Positions 16,802 to 25,179 of a DNA stretch of 45,148 bases are shown in pieces. The first letter of the stretch is position 1, and each line of letters begins with the position of its first letter. Under the pieces are notes generated by a model that saw nothing but the letters and a program-made list of their open reading frames with translations, was not told the DNA's origin and ran no database searches. The translations under genes and the position numbers were made by a program. The DNA is from a virus, in IMG/VR virus record IMGVR_UViG_3300010297_001898, positions 1-45,148 of that record. The stretch is one strand, 5' to 3'.

Positions 16802-17182
16802 ATGTCTCATATTTTTTTAAAGCTTAGTAATGGGGATGATATCATAGGGCGTCTTGCTATGGAAGACACAGGCTCTATACGTATTGAAGATCCTGTTATA
16901 GTGAAACTAATCAGTAGAAATCATAATATTGGATATACGTTTTTAGGACCATGGTATTCTTTTGGTCGTGGAAACTTTCATACTGTAGATATACAGAAGC
17001 ATCATATTATTGCTGCGTTTGATGATATGAGTGATCATGTATCTGATCAGTATGAGAAATTTCTTGACTTTTACAACAGTCGTGTATATAATAAAGAGTA
17101 TGACAAGGAAGAAGACTCTATGAGTAAAGAAGAATTAGACGCTTTATTAGAACGAATGAATTATAAAGCATTACTTCACTAG
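16802..17182 (+). CDS. Putative Sm-like (LSm) small protein
   Basis: The product has 126 residues from the ATG at 16802, one base after the uvsW stop. The first about 75 residues look like a small beta barrel: FLKLSNGDDIIGRLAMED, then SIRIEDPVIVKLI, then a later strand HHIIAAFDDM. The G-D/E-D-I-I-G-x-L pattern followed by a second D-P-V strand recalls Sm-like proteins known from marine T4-like phages. The C-terminal 40 residues are a charged helix. A role in RNA binding is inferred from fold alone; no catalytic motif is seen. Confidence 0.5.
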   Translation: MSHIFLKLSNGDDIIGRLAMEDTGSIRIEDPVIVKLISRNHNIGYTFLGPWYSFGRGNFHTVDIQKHHIIAAFDDMSDHVSDQYEKFLDFYNSRVYNKEYDKEEDSMSKEELDALLERMNYKALLH

Positions 17183-17188
17183 TATATC

Positions 17189-17218
17189 TTGCCCCTGTCT
17201 CAATACAGATTATATAGT
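17189..17218 (+). promoter_or_regulatory. Sigma70-like promoter for gene 55
   Basis: TTGCCC at 17189-17194, then TATAGT at 17213-17218 (18-base spacer) or TATATA at 17211 (16-base spacer). It lies 28 bases before the ATG of gene 55 and overlaps a false upstream TTG start. Confidence 0.55.
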
Positions 17219-17245
17219 AATTCTCAAAAAAGGCAACTACTTTTT

Positions 17246-17824
17246 ATGGCTAAAGCAAAAAAACATTATGTAAATAACAAAGAACTGTTTGAGGCGATGG
17301 TATCATATCAGCAGAGTATTCGTGATGCTCAAGAGAGCGGTGACGATAGACCCCCTGTTCCAGAATATGTTGGCCAGTGTCTTGTACAGATTGCAAATAG
17401 ATTATCTCATAAACCTAACTTTATCAATTACTCATATCGAGATGAAATGATTAGTGATGGTATTGAGAACTGTATCACATATATCAACAATTTTAATCCC
17501 GAGAAAAGTAAAAATCCATTTGCATATTTTACGCAAATCATTTATTATGCTTTTTTAAGAAGGATTCAAAAAGAAAAGAAGCAGCTCTACATTAAACATA
17601 AAGCATTAGAAGATAGTGTGTTGTTAGATAAAATTATTGAGCATGCTGAACACGCAGATGGACCTGCACCTATGCCTACCTATATTGATCTCGATAATCC
17701 ATATATGGTAGAGTTTGTACAAAATTTTGAACAACGTCAGAAAGAGAAGAAACAAAGACGTAAAGGTCTAGATAGATTTTCTGAAGACGAGGAATTATTT
17801 AATGAAAATAGCATTAGTGACTGA
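17246..17824 (+). CDS. 55: Late sigma factor gp55
   Basis: Sigma factor that directs host RNA polymerase to late promoters (TATAAATA), acting with the sliding clamp gp45 as co-activator. The product is 192 residues (T4 gp55 is 185). The segment YRDEMISDGIENCITYINNF followed by NPFAYFTQIIYYAFLRRI corresponds to sigma region 2. The ATG at 17246 is preferred over a TTG at 17189 because the latter lies in the -35 box of a likely promoter. The 3' end overlaps gene 47 by 23 bases. Late elements occur across this window. Confidence 0.92.
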   Translation: MAKAKKHYVNNKELFEAMVSYQQSIRDAQESGDDRPPVPEYVGQCLVQIANRLSHKPNFINYSYRDEMISDGIENCITYINNFNPEKSKNPFAYFTQIIYYAFLRRIQKEKKQLYIKHKALEDSVLLDKIIEHAEHADGPAPMPTYIDLDNPYMVEFVQNFEQRQKEKKQRRKGLDRFSEDEELFNENSISD

Positions 17825-18863
17825 TCAACACTTCGGTGTTCGTAACGATAATACAAAATTTTTAGACTATTTTGAAAAGTTTTATTCTAATATCTTCTTC
17901 CCAAAACTAAAAGAAGAAGGGATTGATACTATTATTGATCTTGGAGATTCTTTTGATAGAAGAAAATTTATTAACTACTACTCACTAGAACGTAGTTACA
18001 ATATGTTTTATGATATTATTAAAGCTAACAATATGAAAATGTATTCATTAGTTGGTAATCATAATGACTATTTTAAGAATACAAACGATACAAATAGTGT
18101 TGACTTATTGTTAAGTAGATACGATAATATAGTATGTGTTAATGAACCTATCACCCAAGACTTTGATGGGCTTGATATAGTACTTTTACCATGGATTAAC
18201 TCTAGTAACAGGGATGCATCCATTGAGTATATCAAAACCTCAAAAGCACAAGCTTTATTCGGACATCTTGAACTACAAGGATTTGAAATGTATCGTGGTG
18301 CGATTAATGACCATGGTGATGATCCTAACTTGTTCAATAAGTTTGACATCGTGTGTAGCGGCCATTTCCATCATAAGTCAACAAGAGGGAATATCAACTA
18401 TCTTGGATCACCTTACGAAATGACCTGGTCAGATTTTAACGACCCTAAAGGCTTTCATATATTTGATACTGCAACAAGAGAGTTGACTTTTGTACAAAAT
18501 CCATATACAATGTTTAATAAGGTATGGTATGATGACACTGATGCATCAGTAGCTGATATTGTAGATGAAGACTTCTCTAATCTATCAGGTACATTTGTTA
18601 AGGTCATTGTAAAGAATAAGACTAACCCATATTGGTTCGATATGTTTATTGACCGTATCGAGAAAGCAGATGTGAGTCATCTACAGGTAGTAGAAGATCA
18701 TTTGAACCTCGATCTAGAAGATGATGAAGATTTAGTTAATGAAGCAGAAGACACATTAACAATACTTAAGAAGTATGTTGATCAATTAGATATTAAAGCA
18801 GATAAAGTATTAGTAGATCAATTAGTACGAGATTTATATAGTGAAGCGTTAAGTGTATCGTGA
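17802..18863 (+). CDS. 47: Recombination nuclease subunit gp47 (Mre11/SbcD-like)
   Basis: Metallophosphatase subunit of the gp46/gp47 complex, which resects DNA ends for recombination-dependent replication and breaks down host DNA. The product has 353 residues (T4 gp47 is 339). The metal-binding motifs appear in order: DQHFG at residues 7-11, DLGDSFDRR at about 46-54, GNHND at about 86-90 and GHFHH near residue 187. It overlaps gene 55, and a small gene with a GTGA overlap separates it from gene 46, as in related phages. Confidence 0.95.
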   Translation: MKIALVTDQHFGVRNDNTKFLDYFEKFYSNIFFPKLKEEGIDTIIDLGDSFDRRKFINYYSLERSYNMFYDIIKANNMKMYSLVGNHNDYFKNTNDTNSVDLLLSRYDNIVCVNEPITQDFDGLDIVLLPWINSSNRDASIEYIKTSKAQALFGHLELQGFEMYRGAINDHGDDPNLFNKFDIVCSGHFHHKSTRGNINYLGSPYEMTWSDFNDPKGFHIFDTATRELTFVQNPYTMFNKVWYDDTDASVADIVDEDFSNLSGTFVKVIVKNKTNPYWFDMFIDRIEKADVSHLQVVEDHLNLDLEDDEDLVNEAEDTLTILKKYVDQLDIKADKVLVDQLVRDLYSEALSVS

Positions 18864-19087
18864 AGAAATATATTCATATTAATCAACATAAGATTAGAGC
18901 AAATAAGAAACATGGAACTGATGAACCCGTTATCACAATCAAAGAGGGTCGTAAGAATACATATTGCCATGAAGTCAGAATTAATGGAGACTCTATGGTA
19001 CGCTACGGGGGGAATGATAAGCCTATCCTTCCTTGCGGCGCTCGTGTTGTCATAGAAACTGAAGCAGAAGTAGAAATTATTAGATGA
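18860..19087 (+). CDS. Small conserved protein between genes 47 and 46
   Basis: The product has 75 residues. It starts at GTG within GTGA, overlapping the gene 47 stop, and its end overlaps the gene 46 start (ATGA). The N terminus is basic, and a central segment CHEVRINGDSMVRYGGND leads to a C-terminal strand ARVVIETEAEVEII. No known fold is recognised. The coupled position suggests an accessory factor of the gp46/gp47 complex, but this is inference. T4-like phages often carry a small ORF here. Confidence 0.65.
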   Translation: MKKYIHINQHKIRANKKHGTDEPVITIKEGRKNTYCHEVRINGDSMVRYGGNDKPILPCGARVVIETEAEVEIIR

Positions 19088-20799
19088 TTGTCTTTAAGCA
19101 GTTAAAGTGGAGAAACTTTCTCTCTACTGGTGATGCATGGACTACGATTGACTTAAAACGTAATAAGTCAACTCTTATTGTAGGTGAGAATGGTGCAGGT
19201 AAGTCGACTATTCTTGATGCATTGTCGTTCGCATTATACGGAAGAGCTTTCCGTAAGATTAATAAACCACAACTAATTAACGCTATCAACGGAAAGAATT
19301 CTGTTGTAGAAGTTGCCTTTCAGATCGGTAAGCATGACTATCTGATTAAGAGAGGTATTAAACCAGCTATGTTTGAAATCTGGCAGAATGGTAAAATGAT
19401 TAACCAGGATGCAGCTGCTCGTGACTATCAAGAGATGTTAGAGAAGCAAATTCTTAAACTAAATCATAAGTCATTTTCTCAGATTGTAGTTCTTGGTTCT
19501 AGTACCTTTGTACCTTTTATGCAACTATCTTCTATGAATAGACGTGAAGTAATTGAAGATTTACTCGACTTACAAATCTTCTCTGTTATGAATTCTCTTT
19601 TAAAGGAACGTTTAACTGAGAATAGATCTAACCTTATGGAAGTAGATTATCAAATTAACTTGCAAGAAGAAAAAATTTCTATGCAAGAAAAACATATTGA
19701 TTCTATTGCTGCTAATAGTGCTGATAGAGTTAATGAAAATAGAGATAAGATTCAAGAAGCAGAAGATAAGATTGCAGAGCATGAAGCTACTATTGCAGAT
19801 CTTAATCAGCAGATACAAACCCTAAATAATACTATACAGGATGAGGAAAAGGTATCTGCAAAGAAGATAAAATTGCAGAAACTTGAATTCGCCATCGAAC
19901 GTAAGATTGCTGATCTGAAAAAAGAGATTAAATTTTACGAAGACAATGATAACTGCCCTACCTGTAAGCAGAGTATAGATGAGGACTTTAAATGTAATCA
20001 TCTAGACGGTCGTAAACAAGCATTTAAGGAGACGTCGGACGGTTATGAGCAACTTAGGAAAGAGTTTAATGATACTGTTTCGCGGATGGGTGAAATTCTT
20101 GAAACTCAAAATCAAATTAATATTCTGGAAACTAACGTTAATTCTGAAGTTTCTGAAGTTAATGCGCTAAATCGTATTATTAACAGTATTCAATCAGATA
20201 TCAATAAGATTGAGAACGATAAATCTAGTACAGAGAAAGAGCAAAAGCAGTTAGAGAAGTATAAGAAATCTCTTGAAACTGCTGCGTTAGCTAAGAATGA
20301 TCTTGCAAGCAAGAAAGCAGTACTAGAAGTAGCATCTATGCTACTAAAAGATTCTGGTATCAAAACTAGAATTATTAGACAATATATCCCTGTAATGAAT
20401 AAACTTATTAACAAGTATCTTGCTGCGATGGATTTCTTTGTGCAGTTTGAACTTGATGAAAGCTTTAACGAAACTATTCGTTCACGTTACAGGGATGAGT
20501 TTTCGTATGCATCATTCTCAGAAGGTGAGAAGATGCGTATTGATTTAGCATTACTCTTTACTTGGAGAGCTATTGCTAAGATTCGTAACAGCGCTTCTAC
20601 TAACCTGCTTATTATGGATGAAGTATTTGACTCATCTCTTGATAATTCAGGTACAGAAGAGTTCTTAAAAATACTAAATGACTTGACTGCTGATACTAAT
20701 ATTTTTATTATTAGTCATAAAGGCGATCAACTCTTTGATAAGTTTCATAGTGTTATTAGATTTGAGAAGGTAAAGAACTTCTCGAGGATTGCAGCATGA
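19084..20799 (+). CDS. 46: Recombination nuclease subunit gp46 (Rad50/SbcC-like)
   Basis: ATPase partner of gp47, 571 residues (T4 gp46 is 560). Walker A is GENGAGKS at residues 34-41. Two long coiled-coil arms flank the zinc hook CPTC at residues 291-294. The ABC signature FSEGEKMRID begins near residue 477 and Walker B LLIMDEVFD is near 510. The chain is very rich in Lys, Glu and Asn in the coil parts. The end overlaps the start of the guaC gene by four bases (ATGA). Confidence 0.95.
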   Translation: MIVFKQLKWRNFLSTGDAWTTIDLKRNKSTLIVGENGAGKSTILDALSFALYGRAFRKINKPQLINAINGKNSVVEVAFQIGKHDYLIKRGIKPAMFEIWQNGKMINQDAAARDYQEMLEKQILKLNHKSFSQIVVLGSSTFVPFMQLSSMNRREVIEDLLDLQIFSVMNSLLKERLTENRSNLMEVDYQINLQEEKISMQEKHIDSIAANSADRVNENRDKIQEAEDKIAEHEATIADLNQQIQTLNNTIQDEEKVSAKKIKLQKLEFAIERKIADLKKEIKFYEDNDNCPTCKQSIDEDFKCNHLDGRKQAFKETSDGYEQLRKEFNDTVSRMGEILETQNQINILETNVNSEVSEVNALNRIINSIQSDINKIENDKSSTEKEQKQLEKYKKSLETAALAKNDLASKKAVLEVASMLLKDSGIKTRIIRQYIPVMNKLINKYLAAMDFFVQFELDESFNETIRSRYRDEFSYASFSEGEKMRIDLALLFTWRAIAKIRNSASTNLLIMDEVFDSSLDNSGTEEFLKILNDLTADTNIFIISHKGDQLFDKFHSVIRFEKVKNFSRIAA

Positions 20800-21944
20800 G
20801 AATTGAATCCGATATTAAACTTGACTTTAAGAATGTTTTAATTAGGCCTAAAAGGTCTACTCTCACTAGTAGAAAAGAAGTAGATCTAGAGAGAAAGTTT
20901 CGATTTAGAAACTATCAAGATCGTATTGATGTCGGCAGACATAATTATTACGGTATTCCAATTATGGCTGCTAATATGGATGGTGTTGGTACTTTTGAGA
21001 TGGCTGACGAGTTAGCTCGTCATCGACTATTTACTTGTTTGAAAAAATCATATGAGACTCAAGAGCTTGTATGTTATTTTGATCATGATGGTACTGAAGA
21101 TACTCCAGTAGGGTTACGCACAGAGAATGTTGCGATGTCTATTGGTATTACAGAAGAAGATCATCAAAAGTTTCGTAATGTCTATGAGCAAGTAGATACA
21201 TTACTTAAATACGTCTGCATTGACGTTGCAAATGGCTATACGGAACGTTTCGTAGACTTCGTAAAGCAGTTTAGAACGCTCTATCCTGAAATTGTTATTA
21301 TTGCAGGCAACGTATGCACTGCAGACCAAACACAGGAGTTAATATTAAATGGAGCTGATATTATTAAGTGCGGCATTGGTCCTGGTAGTGTTTGTACTAC
21401 TCGGATTAAAACTGGTGTTGGCTATCCTCAGTTATCGAGTATTATTGAGTGCGCTGATGCTGCTCACGGCCTTGGGGGTCTTATCATTGCTGACGGAGGT
21501 TGCTCAAGTCCAGGAGACGTGGCGAAAGCTTTCGCTGCAGGTGCAGACTTTGTCATGCTCGGAGGTATGCTCGCAGGCCATAGTGAAGGAGGAGGAGACG
21601 TTATTACCAAATTCTTCAATCCTAAAGGAGAGCACTTCTTCAGAAGCAACGACGAAGAGTACTACCCAGTAATAGAGCAAAAACGTTTCGTCCAGTTCTA
21701 TGGCATGAGTTCGGAAGCCGCGAACGATAAACATTTTGGCGGGCTTAAGGAGTATAGAAGCAGTGAAGGTCGAGACGTACTTGTACCTTACCGAGGAGCA
21801 GTGGGTAATACTGTTCAAGATATCTTGGGTGGTCTGCGTTCAACTTGTACTTATGTTGGCGCAGACTCCCTAAAACGGCTTAGTAAATGTACTACGTTCG
21901 TTCAATGTTATGATACACATAATAGGGTGTTTGAAAATGAGTAA
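20796..21944 (+). CDS. guaC: GMP reductase
   Basis: NADPH-dependent GMP reductase, which converts GMP to IMP and ammonia and so links guanine and adenine pools. The product has 382 residues (E. coli GuaC is 347). The N terminus [20 protein letters not shown], the active-site loop [11 protein letters not shown] with Cys200, and [13 protein letters not shown] then [14 protein letters not shown] follow E. coli GuaC closely. Residues about 267-297 form an insertion of about 20 residues before FYGMSSEAA. The gene is coupled to gene 46 and overlaps the deformylase gene. It is an auxiliary metabolic gene, rare in T4-like phages. Confidence 0.92.
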   Translation: MRIESDIKLDFKNVLIRPKRSTLTSRKEVDLERKFRFRNYQDRIDVGRHNYYGIPIMAANMDGVGTFEMADELARHRLFTCLKKSYETQELVCYFDHDGTEDTPVGLRTENVAMSIGITEEDHQKFRNVYEQVDTLLKYVCIDVANGYTERFVDFVKQFRTLYPEIVIIAGNVCTADQTQELILNGADIIKCGIGPGSVCTTRIKTGVGYPQLSSIIECADAAHGLGGLIIADGGCSSPGDVAKAFAAGADFVMLGGMLAGHSEGGGDVITKFFNPKGEHFFRSNDEEYYPVIEQKRFVQFYGMSSEAANDKHFGGLKEYRSSEGRDVLVPYRGAVGNTVQDILGGLRSTCTYVGADSLKRLSKCTTFVQCYDTHNRVFENE

Positions 21945-22440
21945 TATTATAGAAGGGTCATTGAACCCTATGCTTCGTCAAGAGATGGAGCAATTTGATT
22001 TTAGCAATCCTCCTACTGATCCAGTTCAACTAACTCTTGATATGATCAAAGCTATGGATGAGGGTAGAGGAGTTGGATTATCTGCAAACCAGATGCAACT
22101 ACCATATAGAGTATTTGTCATGGCTGGTGATCCTTCTTTCGCATGTTTTAATCCACGTATCACTGCAACTGGTGATGAATTAGTTGTTATGGAAGAAGGC
22201 TGCTTATCATATCCTGGTATGATTTGCAAAGTAAAAAGGCCTCAATCTATTCGTGTAAGATTTCAAGACCCGTATGGTAATGCAATCGTGAAAAAGTTTA
22301 CAGGAATGTCTGCAAGAATTTTTCAGCATGAATTAGATCATTTGAATGGAGTGGTGTTTTATGAGCAGGCTAACAGATACCATAAAGAGATGGCTATCAA
22401 AAAATATAAAAAGTTGCAGAAAAGACTTGCCGCTGCGTGA
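21937..22440 (+). CDS. def: Peptide deformylase
   Basis: Metal-dependent hydrolase that removes the formyl group from nascent N-terminal Met, 167 residues. All three family motifs are complete: GVGLSANQ at 45-52, EGCLS at 87-91 (metal ligand Cys89), and QHELDH at 130-135 (ligands His131 and His135, catalytic Glu132). The C terminus is short with a basic helix. The ATG at 21937 lies inside the end of guaC. Phage deformylases are frequent in marine T4-like phages, where they may support rapid protein maturation. Confidence 0.93.
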   Translation: MSNIIEGSLNPMLRQEMEQFDFSNPPTDPVQLTLDMIKAMDEGRGVGLSANQMQLPYRVFVMAGDPSFACFNPRITATGDELVVMEEGCLSYPGMICKVKRPQSIRVRFQDPYGNAIVKKFTGMSARIFQHELDHLNGVVFYEQANRYHKEMAIKKYKKLQKRLAAA

Positions 22441-22464
22441 GTTAGCAACTATAATGTATAAATA
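22427..22464 (+). promoter_or_regulatory. Tandem early and late promoters before queE
   Basis: An early promoter, TTGCCG (22427-22432), 17-base spacer and TATAAT (22450-22455), is followed after one base by a perfect late element TATAAATA (22457-22464). The modification island can thus be expressed both early and late. Confidence 0.7.
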
Positions 22465-22471
22465 TATGACT

Positions 22472-22489
22472 GTGGTGCCCTTCCACCAC
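22472..22489 (+). other. 5' leader hairpin before queE
   Basis: GTGGTG and CACCAC form a 6-bp stem with a 6-base loop, starting 8 bases after the late -10 element, so it would lie at or near the 5' end of the mRNA. No T run follows. The ribosome site TAGGAG is 8 bases before ATG. Confidence 0.45.
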
Positions 22490-22511
22490 GCTAATAAAAC
22501 TAGGAGTTTAT

Positions 22512-23408
22512 ATGTCTAAAGAATACTACTATTCTGAAATCTTTCATTCTATTCAAGGCGAAGGCCAATATACAGGAGTTCCAACTGCCTGGTTGAGGTT
22601 CTTTCTCTGCAATCTGCAGTGTAACGGTTTTGGTCAACAGGACCCTACCGATGAGTCAACATATATTCTCCCGTATCAAGATATCGATCCTAATGACTAT
22701 AAAGTTATGGAGGACTTACCTGTTTTTGAATTTGGTTGTGATTCATCGTATTCGTGGTCAAAAAAATTCAAGCAGCTGCAGCGTATCGGTACGGTAGAAA
22801 AAATTGCATCTATTATTCGAATTCATATGAAGAGTGATTGGAACCCTCGAGGTTTATTCAACTTTAATGATACAAATCAACACATGTGCTTTACAGGAGG
22901 TGAACCTCTTATGAAGCATGGTCAAGAAGCATCAGTCGGTATAATGAAAACGTTTCAAGAAGAAGGAGATGCACCTTTTTCAGTAACTTATGAAACTAAT
23001 GGAACTCAACCCTTGACTGATGACTTTATTTCATACTATAATAGCTTTATTGATGATGGCAGAGAACTGTTCTTTTCAGTGTCTCCAAAGCTATGGTCAG
23101 TGGCTGGTGAGAAAGCAAAGAAAGCTATCAAGCCAGAAGTAGTTAAGAAGTATTCAGAGCTATCCCCTAGCGGTCAATTAAAGTTTGTCATTAACGGAAC
23201 TAAAGAGTCTTGGGACGAAATGGAAGACGTTATTGACAACTTTAGGGCTGTGGGTTGTAATTATCCTGTATGGGTAATGCCTGTCGGAGCTACTGTTGAA
23301 GGACAGAAGCTAGTCGATGGAGATGTCGCGCATGAAGCATTCAAGCGTGGTTATAATGTGGCAGCTAGAGTGCACACATACCTTTTCGGTAATCTAATTG
23401 GAGTCTAA
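22512..23408 (+). CDS. queE: 7-carboxy-7-deazaguanine synthase QueE (radical SAM)
   Basis: Radical SAM enzyme that contracts the pterin ring of 6-carboxytetrahydropterin to 7-carboxy-7-deazaguanine. The product has 298 residues, longer than E. coli QueE (223). The N terminus EIFHSIQGEGQYTGVPTAWL is diagnostic, followed by LCNLQCNGFG (Cys33 and Cys37) and, after an insertion, FGCDSSY (Cys76). CFTGGEPL is the SAM-binding glycine motif. The usual CxxxCxxC is thus split, with the third ligand probably Cys76. It heads a run with yhhQ, queD and folE. Confidence 0.92.
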   Translation: MSKEYYYSEIFHSIQGEGQYTGVPTAWLRFFLCNLQCNGFGQQDPTDESTYILPYQDIDPNDYKVMEDLPVFEFGCDSSYSWSKKFKQLQRIGTVEKIASIIRIHMKSDWNPRGLFNFNDTNQHMCFTGGEPLMKHGQEASVGIMKTFQEEGDAPFSVTYETNGTQPLTDDFISYYNSFIDDGRELFFSVSPKLWSVAGEKAKKAIKPEVVKKYSELSPSGQLKFVINGTKESWDEMEDVIDNFRAVGCNYPVWVMPVGATVEGQKLVDGDVAHEAFKRGYNVAARVHTYLFGNLIGV

Positions 23409-23411
23409 AAT

Positions 23412-24005
23412 ATGTTAGGTATTGATTTTAGTCAAGTTAATCGTAGCTTGATGATCAAGCTTGCACTGATGCATGTATTCATCATCGGTCTTGCAAATTA
23501 TGTAGTTCAGTTCGGTGGTATAATTCCTATCGTCGATCTAAAATTCACTTGGGGAATGTTTGTATTCCCGTTAGTAGTTGTTGCTACTGACTTGACAGTA
23601 CGTTTAACCAACAAGTATCTTGCACGTGCAGTAGTAGGTGCAGCATTTGTACCCGCTATTATTATTAGCGGCTTTATCGCTGATTGGCGTATTGGTTTTG
23701 CTAGTGCATTTGCGTACTTAATTGGTCAGCTGTTTGATATTACAATCTTCCAGCGCATTCGTGAGCGTATGACTGATATGTGGTGGGTAGCACCTGCTCT
23801 ATCAACAGTAGTAGCAAACGTCGTTGATACTTACTTGTTCTTCTGGGCAGCTTTTGCTGGAGGTACAAACGAGTTTATGGCAGCTAATTGGCTTGAAATT
23901 GCAACTGTAGATGTATTCTTTAAGATAGGTACTTCTTTAATTGTATTCCTTCCAGTCTATGGTATTCTACTTTCATACTTGCGTAAGCGTATGTTGGTCG
24001 ACTAA
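23412..24005 (+). CDS. yhhQ: Queuosine precursor transporter YhhQ
   Basis: Inner-membrane importer of preQ0/preQ1, 197 residues (E. coli YhhQ is 221). About six hydrophobic segments can be seen. Matching family blocks are VDLKFTWGMFVFPLVVVATD, LTVRL, YLIGQLFDITIFQRIRER, WWVAPALSTVVANVVDTYLF and VDVFFKIGTSLIVFLPVYGI, which run parallel to E. coli YhhQ. Its position between queE and queD shows it serves the 7-deazaguanine pathway by adding uptake of precursors from outside or retaining salvage. Confidence 0.92.
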   Translation: MLGIDFSQVNRSLMIKLALMHVFIIGLANYVVQFGGIIPIVDLKFTWGMFVFPLVVVATDLTVRLTNKYLARAVVGAAFVPAIIISGFIADWRIGFASAFAYLIGQLFDITIFQRIRERMTDMWWVAPALSTVVANVVDTYLFFWAAFAGGTNEFMAANWLEIATVDVFFKIGTSLIVFLPVYGILLSYLRKRMLVD

Positions 24006-24037
24006 GGTATAATGCACTCTAGTTTCACAGGTGATAT

Positions 24038-24490
24038 ATGAAATATTTTTCAACTAAAACATATGGCCATGAGAGAGGACTCTCATGCGCCTTCCGTCAA
24101 CCAAATGCTACTCACAGTCATTGTAGTTTAATTCATGGTTATGCATTGTCATTTAAATTTACTTTTGGATGTGATAATCTAGATGATAAAAACTGGGCAG
24201 TTGACTTTGGCGGATTAAAAGAATTAAAGCAGTGGTTAGAAGATAACTTTGATCATACTACTGCAGTAGATAAAGACGATCCTTTCTTACCAGACTTTCT
24301 TGAGATGGAGAAGAAAGGATTGATGAAAGTAAATGTGATGGATGGTGTAGGATGTGAAAAGTTCGCACAACATGCATACATCTTTGCAGATAAGTTAATT
24401 AGAGATCAGACTAATAATAGGTGCTGGTGTCAAGAAGTAGAAGTGAGAGAGCATGGTGCAAATAGTGCACTAGTTAAGGATGGTTATTAA
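24038..24490 (+). CDS. queD: 6-carboxy-5,6,7,8-tetrahydropterin synthase QueD
   Basis: QueD converts dihydroneopterin triphosphate (made by FolE) to 6-carboxytetrahydropterin, 150 residues. Family features are THSHCSLIHGY with catalytic Cys29 and zinc His33, the segment WAVDFGGLKELKQWLED, FDHTT with catalytic Asp-His, and a late Glu near EVEVREHG. The usual HGH zinc motif reads HGY here, and extra His residues (His26, His28) lie close by. This sequence type resembles a subgroup seen in alphaproteobacteria. It overlaps the folE start by one base. Confidence 0.88.
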   Translation: MKYFSTKTYGHERGLSCAFRQPNATHSHCSLIHGYALSFKFTFGCDNLDDKNWAVDFGGLKELKQWLEDNFDHTTAVDKDDPFLPDFLEMEKKGLMKVNVMDGVGCEKFAQHAYIFADKLIRDQTNNRCWCQEVEVREHGANSALVKDGY

Positions 24491-25179
24491 TGGGTAAGGT
24501 GGCAAGTGCAGTTATTGAAAGCATGATCAAAGATGGTAAACGTTTTTGGGCTGGAGATAATGTATCAGATTATATGAGTGAAGAGACGAAAAAAGCTCTG
24601 ATCGAAGAAACTACAGAAGCATTTGAAGGTGTATTAGATTGTTTGTTAATTGATAGAGCAAACGATCCTAATTCACATGGTACAGCAAGACGATTAGCTA
24701 AGATGTACTTTAATGAGATTATGGCTGGTCGTTATGATGAAAGACCAGCTGCCACAGCGTTTCCTAATCAAGGTCCTGATGCATATACTGGTATGCTTGT
24801 AGTAAGGTCTGAGCTTAGGTCTATATGTTCCCATCACCATCAACCAGTAAATGGTGTAGCATACATTGGAATTATTCCAAGTGAGAAGGTTATAGGACTA
24901 TCTAAATATACACGTATTGCGCAATGGTGTGCTCGTAGAGGTACATTACAAGAAGAGCTTGCTAATGATATCTCAAAAGAGATCCAGAAAGCAACAGGTA
25001 GTCAAGATGTAGGAGTATACATTCAAGCTACTCATGGATGTTGTGAAAATCGAGGTATTATGGCTCATAGTTCACTTACACAAACTACAGTGTTAAAAGG
25101 GTACTTTCATCATGACCATGGTACTAAAAAAGAGTTTATGGATAATATTAAACTACAACAAGAGTTTGCACCTAGATGA
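24490..25179 (+). CDS. folE: GTP cyclohydrolase I FolE
   Basis: First step of the pathway: GTP to dihydroneopterin triphosphate. The product has 229 residues (E. coli FolE is 222). Zinc ligands are visible in ICSHHHQP (Cys113, His116 region) and THGCCENRG (Cys184 region), with substrate residues in GLSKYTRIAQ and the QEELANDI helix. The canonical CEHH motif reads CSHH here. The gene starts one base inside the queD stop and overlaps the Fe-S carrier gene by four bases. Folate synthesis is a possible side role, but the queD-queE context indicates deazaguanine synthesis. Confidence 0.93.
   Translation: MGKVASAVIESMIKDGKRFWAGDNVSDYMSEETKKALIEETTEAFEGVLDCLLIDRANDPNSHGTARRLAKMYFNEIMAGRYDERPAATAFPNQGPDAYTGMLVVRSELRSICSHHHQPVNGVAYIGIIPSEKVIGLSKYTRIAQWCARRGTLQEELANDISKEIQKATGSQDVGVYIQATHGCCENRGIMAHSSLTQTTVLKGYFHHDHGTKKEFMDNIKLQQEFAPR

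Noticed and set aside
17189-17245. Longer gene 55 starting at TTG 17189
   Set aside because: The TTG lies in a likely -35 box, so transcripts would start after it; the ATG at 17246 gives a length close to T4 gp55.
22472-22511. preQ1 riboswitch before queE
   Set aside because: There is a small hairpin, but I see no A-rich tail that pairs into the loop as in the class I pseudoknot, and no overlap of a ribosome site with a second stem. It remains a plain leader hairpin.
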